Assembly (NCBI RefSeq): GCF_000764305.2
Contig: NW_025930774.1
Location: 405,378 to 469,377 of the forward strand
From: Hyalella azteca
Taxonomy: Eukaryota > Arthropoda > Malacostraca > Amphipoda > Hyalellidae
DNA length: 64,000 nucleotides
Reading direction: 5' to 3'
Within the stretch, counting starts at the first letter, position 1. Every line of letters starts with the position of its first letter. The translations under genes and the position numbers were made by a program. This document shows positions 59,842-64,000 of the stretch, piece by piece. Under the pieces are notes generated by a model that saw only the letters and a program-made list of their open reading frames with translations, was not told the origin of the DNA and did no database searches.

Positions 59842-60798
59842 GTGAGCCAGCGAGAGAGGAGCGAGAAAGTCAGCCGGGTTTTTTACTCCAGACGGACCCT
59901 TTGCATATATTAGGTATATACCTACTCGTGTCTCGTGGTACCTATATATAAAATAATAGAAGTATAGTCCAAGTTACAGGATATTATTAAATTATTCTTT
60001 TCAAATTGACTATACGTAATCAACAAAAAATCAAGGATGAAACACAACACACTATATGCTGCAGGGCTGCAGATGCAGTTGATGCTAACTCGAACGCAGC
60101 TGACCCTTTTTTTTAGTTATTCTTATAGGAGCACTGGAAACTAGTCCATAAAGCCCTTTGCCTAAACTGGGTTTAATTGGTACCTAACAGTCTAACAGAT
60201 ATGAAAGTGAAAATCTGGAACAAAGAGAGAACACACAAAAAAGAAAAAAAAATAATAAGGATAAAATGGATAAAATTAATGAAATTGCTATTGAGTTTAT
60301 TTAATGGAAAAAAATTACAGGGAACAAATAAGGAAAGGAAGGAAAGGAAAGTAATAAGGAAATGAAATAAGGAAATAAGGAAAGGAAAGTAGATTAACCC
60401 ATCAACGCCAAACGGGAACATTTGTGCCCAGCTAATAAAAATGGCTGTAAAAGTAAAGAAATTGCATTTAGCTATTTTCTGTTGATAAGGTGTGTTCTCT
60501 GAAGGTTCAGAACACGTACGGCACATGTTTTGTTTCTCTGCCACCAGGCATTCATGCGTAGTAGCCAGCTGACCTTGACCGAAAGAGAGGTGTATGTAAC
60601 ATGGCTCCACCACGCCTGAGAAAAACGTATGTACCTCAATTTCTGAAAACATTTTACTACATCCAATGATTGGAATTTGTAGCTGGAAAATGCACCAATT
60701 ACATAAAAATCACAAATGATCAACAATGTTGATAATATTGAATGCATATAGTAAAATGTAAATTTTGGGAACAAATGTGCCCATTAGGATATAAAATA

Positions 60799-61647
60799 CA
60801 GCAATCCCTTGATTAACGCGGTTAACAAATCCCCGAGTTTTACCGTGTTAAGCAAAACCGCGCTAATCAAAACTTAAGAATATATGGGAATAATTATAAT
60901 GAATCCTCAAAAATAACAAAGTTACATAATAATTTTTTCCCACTAAAATTCATCATATATTTTTTTTAAATAATAGATGAAATAAATAAAAGAAATGCGA
61001 ATGAATTAACGTATTGTTTCCTGTGCGTATTGTTGACTCGGGGAAGCCCTAGGTCTTCACCGATCTTCATTTTTGTTTCACCATTATCAAAACGCTTAAT
61101 TTTTTCAAGCTTAGTCTCCAAAGTGATATTTTTACGTTTAAGCGTTCCCTTTTTGTCCATAATTATGACGGTAATTTATCAAGGAAAATTATGTACTTTG
61201 ATAAAAATGAGCAGTAGATATGGCAGCGATTTTGACCAGTTGAAGGCTAACGAGTAACTAGAGCACCGGCATGGCGCAATTACCGGCGAACGTTGCCGAA
61301 CTTGACCATTCGAGTAATGAACGAGACAAGGCGCGGTTAAACCGACTCTGTAGTCAGCACAAGTGCCTACGGAACGGGACCTTATTTAAAGAATTATTAG
61401 CTGAAATTCATAAAGTAACAACATTTGGCAAATTTTTCCAAAAGTCGTAACAAAAGTAACAACATAAGATCTAATAAGCAAAAAGTAACACTTTTGTTAC
61501 GAACGTAACACCTCTGGCTAGAGGCGGGAAAATGATGAGTTGTGAAAAAAAAGTCGCGCTAATCAAAACTGGCACCGCGTAGAAAAAGGGTAGGTTGCAA
61601 ATTTTTTTTCCGCGGTATTCAAAACCGTGCTAATCAAGGGATTGCTG
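60799..61647 (-). mobile_element. pogo/Tigger-like non-autonomous element, copy 2
   Basis: 849 bp, ends CAGCAATCCCTTGATTA, TA on both sides. It is closely similar to copy 1 but about 100 bp longer around 60,930-61,040. It is nested inside the piggyBac-like element. Confidence 0.9.
60966..61160 (-). pseudogene. Truncated pogo/Tigger transposase N-terminus
   Basis: A 64-codon frame starting [20 protein letters not shown], then [20 protein letters not shown]. This is the psq/CENP-B-N helix-turn-helix. Homology stops after about 40 residues; the remainder is unrelated AT-rich sequence. Confidence 0.75.
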
Positions 61648-61990
61648 TAAAGATTTTGCCCTACACGAAAGTTGTGGCACTTTCTCTTATATGATGTGCG
61701 TAGATTTACTTTAATTGCTTTCCCGTTGTGTCGTACGATATTATAACAAGAAGTTAACAGATGTTTGCTATTCCGTAGCTCCTAAATATATATTTAGAAA
61801 ACTATTCATGATAATATTGGCCCGTTTATATGTAAATTCAGATATGCCTTATAATAAATTACCAGCAACTAAAAATCATTGTAACGAGTTATGGGTTATA
61901 TTGCAAGAAGTGACTTGAGTGATATTTCCAAACATTGACATAATCTTATTAGATGTTTCTTTCTTCAGGTTGACCCTGGGCGAGGTGTGA

Positions 61991-62140
61991 CAAATACTTC
62001 AGGAAGAATCTGATGATGATAGTGATTTTGAAATCAATGTTACAATCAAGCCTCCCATTGAAGAAGCAGCTGCTGGTACTGACTGTGACTCTGATGCCTC
62101 TGACAGTGAAATTATATGCAATCCCAATCATTTACCATGA
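61991..62140 (+). pseudogene. piggyBac-like transposase N-terminal remnant
   Basis: QILQEESDDDSDFEINVTIK followed by a second acidic Ser/Asp cluster (DCDSDASDSEI) and a stop. This acidic pattern is typical of piggyBac transposase N-termini. The DDD catalytic core that should follow is absent: only about 290 bp separate it from the C-terminal remnant. Confidence 0.6.
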
Positions 62141-62429
62141 AGAAACTTACTTTCCAAAGTACTTACTGACAAAAGATATCATCAAACGTCGTCTCCTGAT
62201 GGTCAGCAGAGGAAGAAGAAACTCAGAAAATAGAAGGTGGTTTGGAACAGAGACGAAACAAAAGTTATTGATAGTGTTGGAGATTATGAAAAGCAAACAT
62301 AAGAACAACAAGTAGTGAATGAGAGTATTTTTGAAATGCATCGGACATTTATCAGAGAGCATCGGAGCATAAATGCTTAAGTGGTAAATGCTTGGCATCA
62401 GTGCAGATGAATACATGCTGACATGAGCC

Positions 62430-62668
62430 TACTAGACTTTTCCAGGAACTTAGTTTTAGCTACATTTAAGGCCTATGGAACAACCAGAAAGGCAACAGGT
62501 CACAAATGCAGTACTTTTAGTGCAGAAGAAAGTGTGCGGTACAATGGAAAAGGCCATGGGACGTCAACAGGAGAGCATACACTCAGCAGATGCAAGCAGT
62601 GTCAGGGCAGAACACCACATATGCAATATGCGCAAGGTCCCCTTGCATCCTGACTGCATGGAAAAATA
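62430..62668 (+). pseudogene. piggyBac-like transposase C-terminal remnant
   Basis: FSRNLVLATFKAYG, ATGHKCSTFSAEESVRYNGK and RCKQCQGRT are in one frame. After a frameshift, ICNMRKVPLHPDCMEK is in another. The spaced Cys/His pattern is the C-terminal cysteine-rich domain of piggyBac transposases. Confidence 0.65.
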
Positions 62669-62699
62669 ACACACTAAGCCATAGATACTCTACTACTTA

Positions 62700-63802
62700 G
62701 CTTTTGAGAAATAGAAAGGAGTCTGTATGCATTGAGCTAACAAAAGACTATATTTATAGGTTTATTTCAATAATTCTATTGTTGCAGGGGGAGCTATATT
62801 GCTTTTTAGCCCAACCCTTTGGCTTTCATGCTCGTTTATTTAATGTCTGTGCTGTGTTTTTCTCATTATGTAATTTTTCTGTTTTTCTTCTCTAGTCCAG
62901 ACAAGGAAGTAAAATCATTAATGTAAAGTAAATTCCAAAACTAAAGCATAATCCTAATGCAAAATTCCAATGAATAACTAATAACTGCACCAGTATGGGA
63001 ACCTAAGCTAACTCACCACTTTAGAGGAAGTGAGTGATTATTTATTGCATATATTCATTTTATTACTCAATTAATGTTGTATTACAAATTGTTTATACTT
63101 TGTGATTTTGCTTTGTTTCTTATTTTCTATTAATTGTGTTCAGTGTGTTTTAATTCTGCAAACTATATATTTTAGTGTTCATTAATTCTTCAGTAAGCTG
63201 ATTGCTGCAATACAAGTTTGATATCATCATAAGGTTCTTGATTATTACTGTTTTTCTGCTTGTTAATTAATGCTTGTTCATATTTAATCCAATTCTTTAT
63301 CTTATAGTCTTAGGGCTATGATGCATAAAATTAATAAGTTTTACTTTCTTTTATGGCAGATCACATATGCATCTTGTCCATGCTCCTATGTACGTTAGTC
63401 CATGCTCCTGTTCTAGTTAGTTACATGCTCCGACGCTCCATGTTTCCTATTCTCCTTAGTTCCTTAACTCCTATGCTTGTTAGTCCTATGCTCTGAAACT
63501 CTTTAGGTATATACTGACATTCTCCAGTCACCTATGCACCATACATGCTCATTTCATAACCAAGAGCCATTTACTTGAACAGCAATTTAAATTCTGTCTT
63601 ATTTGTCCATAATAAAAGATAAATTTTAGTCTCATCATTATCCATTCCCTAAGTAGGTTGTTGCCAACCCATCAAGTAGAAGTAGGCAATGTGTTTGCCT
63701 CACTTGCGGGAGACACGCGGCAACATTTGGCATCTCCGACGGGATATCTTTTCCCTTACATTATTTTCTTTCTAACTTCATGACATCTAGTAATTCAGTA
63801 CA
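62700..63802. other. Intergenic, degenerate repeats
   Basis: AT-rich. 63,375-63,500 has degenerate TTAGTCC[T/A]ATGCTCC-type units. Nothing else recognised. The right end of the piggyBac-like element may lie here. Confidence 0.4.
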
Positions 63803-64000
63803 ATGGCCCAAAACACCAAACACACACCCTCTCAAAGTTTAGTTTTAGTGGAGCATGGACAGGGTGCGGCTGCTGGAGTGGAGTCAGACGGTGACCAGGA
63901 TTCTGGCAGTTCTTCTGAGCCAGGACTGGCCATGTCATCAGTTTCCCCACCCACTGCTGGGGCTGAGAATGTTCCAAAAGCTCAAACTCAGCAGAATGCA
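63803..64000 (+). CDS. Open frame running off the window edge
   Basis: From ATG at 63,803 (context TACAATGG, in-frame TAA at 63,791) 66 codons are open to the last base: MAQNTKHTPSQSLVLVEHGQ, then a Gly/Ser/Asp-rich stretch and PPTAGAENVPKAQTQQNA. The composition is much more coding-like than the surroundings. It could be the start of a retroelement gag, a transposase or a host gene; the window ends too soon to tell. Confidence 0.45.
   Translation, partial: MAQNTKHTPSQSLVLVEHGQGAAAGVESDGDQDSGSSSEPGLAMSSVSPPTAGAENVPKAQTQQNA

Larger units (their letters stand above)
60398..62690 (+). mobile_element. Decayed piggyBac-like element with nested insertion
   Basis: TTAA (60,394-60,397) is followed by CCCATCAACGCCAAACGGGA. 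Subterminal GGGAACA[TTT/AAT]GTGCCC occurs at 60,414 and 60,768. Downstream are an acidic N-terminal transposase remnant and a Cys-rich C-terminal remnant in piggyBac order. The right terminus was not located. A pogo-like element is inserted at 60,799-61,647. Confidence 0.65.

Noticed and set aside
1..64000. tRNA, rRNA or snRNA genes
   Set aside because: I scanned for B-box-like GGTTCGANTCC and related signatures by eye and found no convincing match; a covariance-model search would be decisive.

Overview
The window is eukaryotic, most likely arthropod and probably insect. The evidence is short coding exons joined by GT-AG introns, low gene density, AT-rich intergenic DNA, many minisatellites, and insect-style transposons (BEL/Pao, Tc1/mariner, pogo/Tigger, piggyBac-like). 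I cannot place the order or species from sequence alone.

Three protein-coding genes can be supported. (1) A minus-strand gene at 2,889-7,991 has at least two exons and encodes a long, Ser/Arg-rich, mostly disordered protein with one coiled coil; I do not recognise the family. (2) A plus-strand gene at 19,054-26,609 has seven coding exons whose phases all match. It encodes a 692-residue PI-PLC X-domain protein (PLCXD type) with an N-terminal extension of about 400 residues. (3) Elongin B lies at 27,669-35,584 on the plus strand, with four coding exons and 115 residues. Its first coding exon appears to be only the ATG. Three partial or candidate items follow: a signal-peptide first exon at 38,935-39,058, a 57-bp membrane-helix-like candidate exon at 59,785-59,841, and a reading frame open at the right edge of the window from 63,803.

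Layout: 0-8 kb holds a CRE-like satellite and the minus-strand gene, with a 33-bp minisatellite and a damaged DD41D mariner in its intron. 8-18 kb is mostly unrecognised DNA with minisatellites. 18.3 kb has a GIY-YIG-like retroelement fragment. 19-27 kb is the PLCXD gene. 27.7-35.6 kb is elongin B, whose 6.2-kb first intron is a nest of transposons (178-184 bp MITEs, a 1.3-kb element with CCCTTTTTACCC motifs, a pogo-like element, a mariner relic). 39-53 kb is gene-poor and minisatellite-rich. 53.4-58.2 kb is a BEL/Pao retrotransposon on the minus strand, internally deleted exactly at an ambiguous base. 58.2-62.7 kb holds a longer relative of the intronic MITE and a decayed piggyBac-like element with a pogo-like element nested inside it.

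Two places look like assembly artefacts. A perfect 19-bp Tn5/Nextera mosaic end sits inside a (TTCTA)n array at 45,415-45,433. A single N at 54,493 coincides with the loss of the middle of the BEL pol region. I did not find a convincing new multi-gene system. The most interesting observations concern transposon-gene interactions at PLCXD splice sites and possibly undescribed transposon families.
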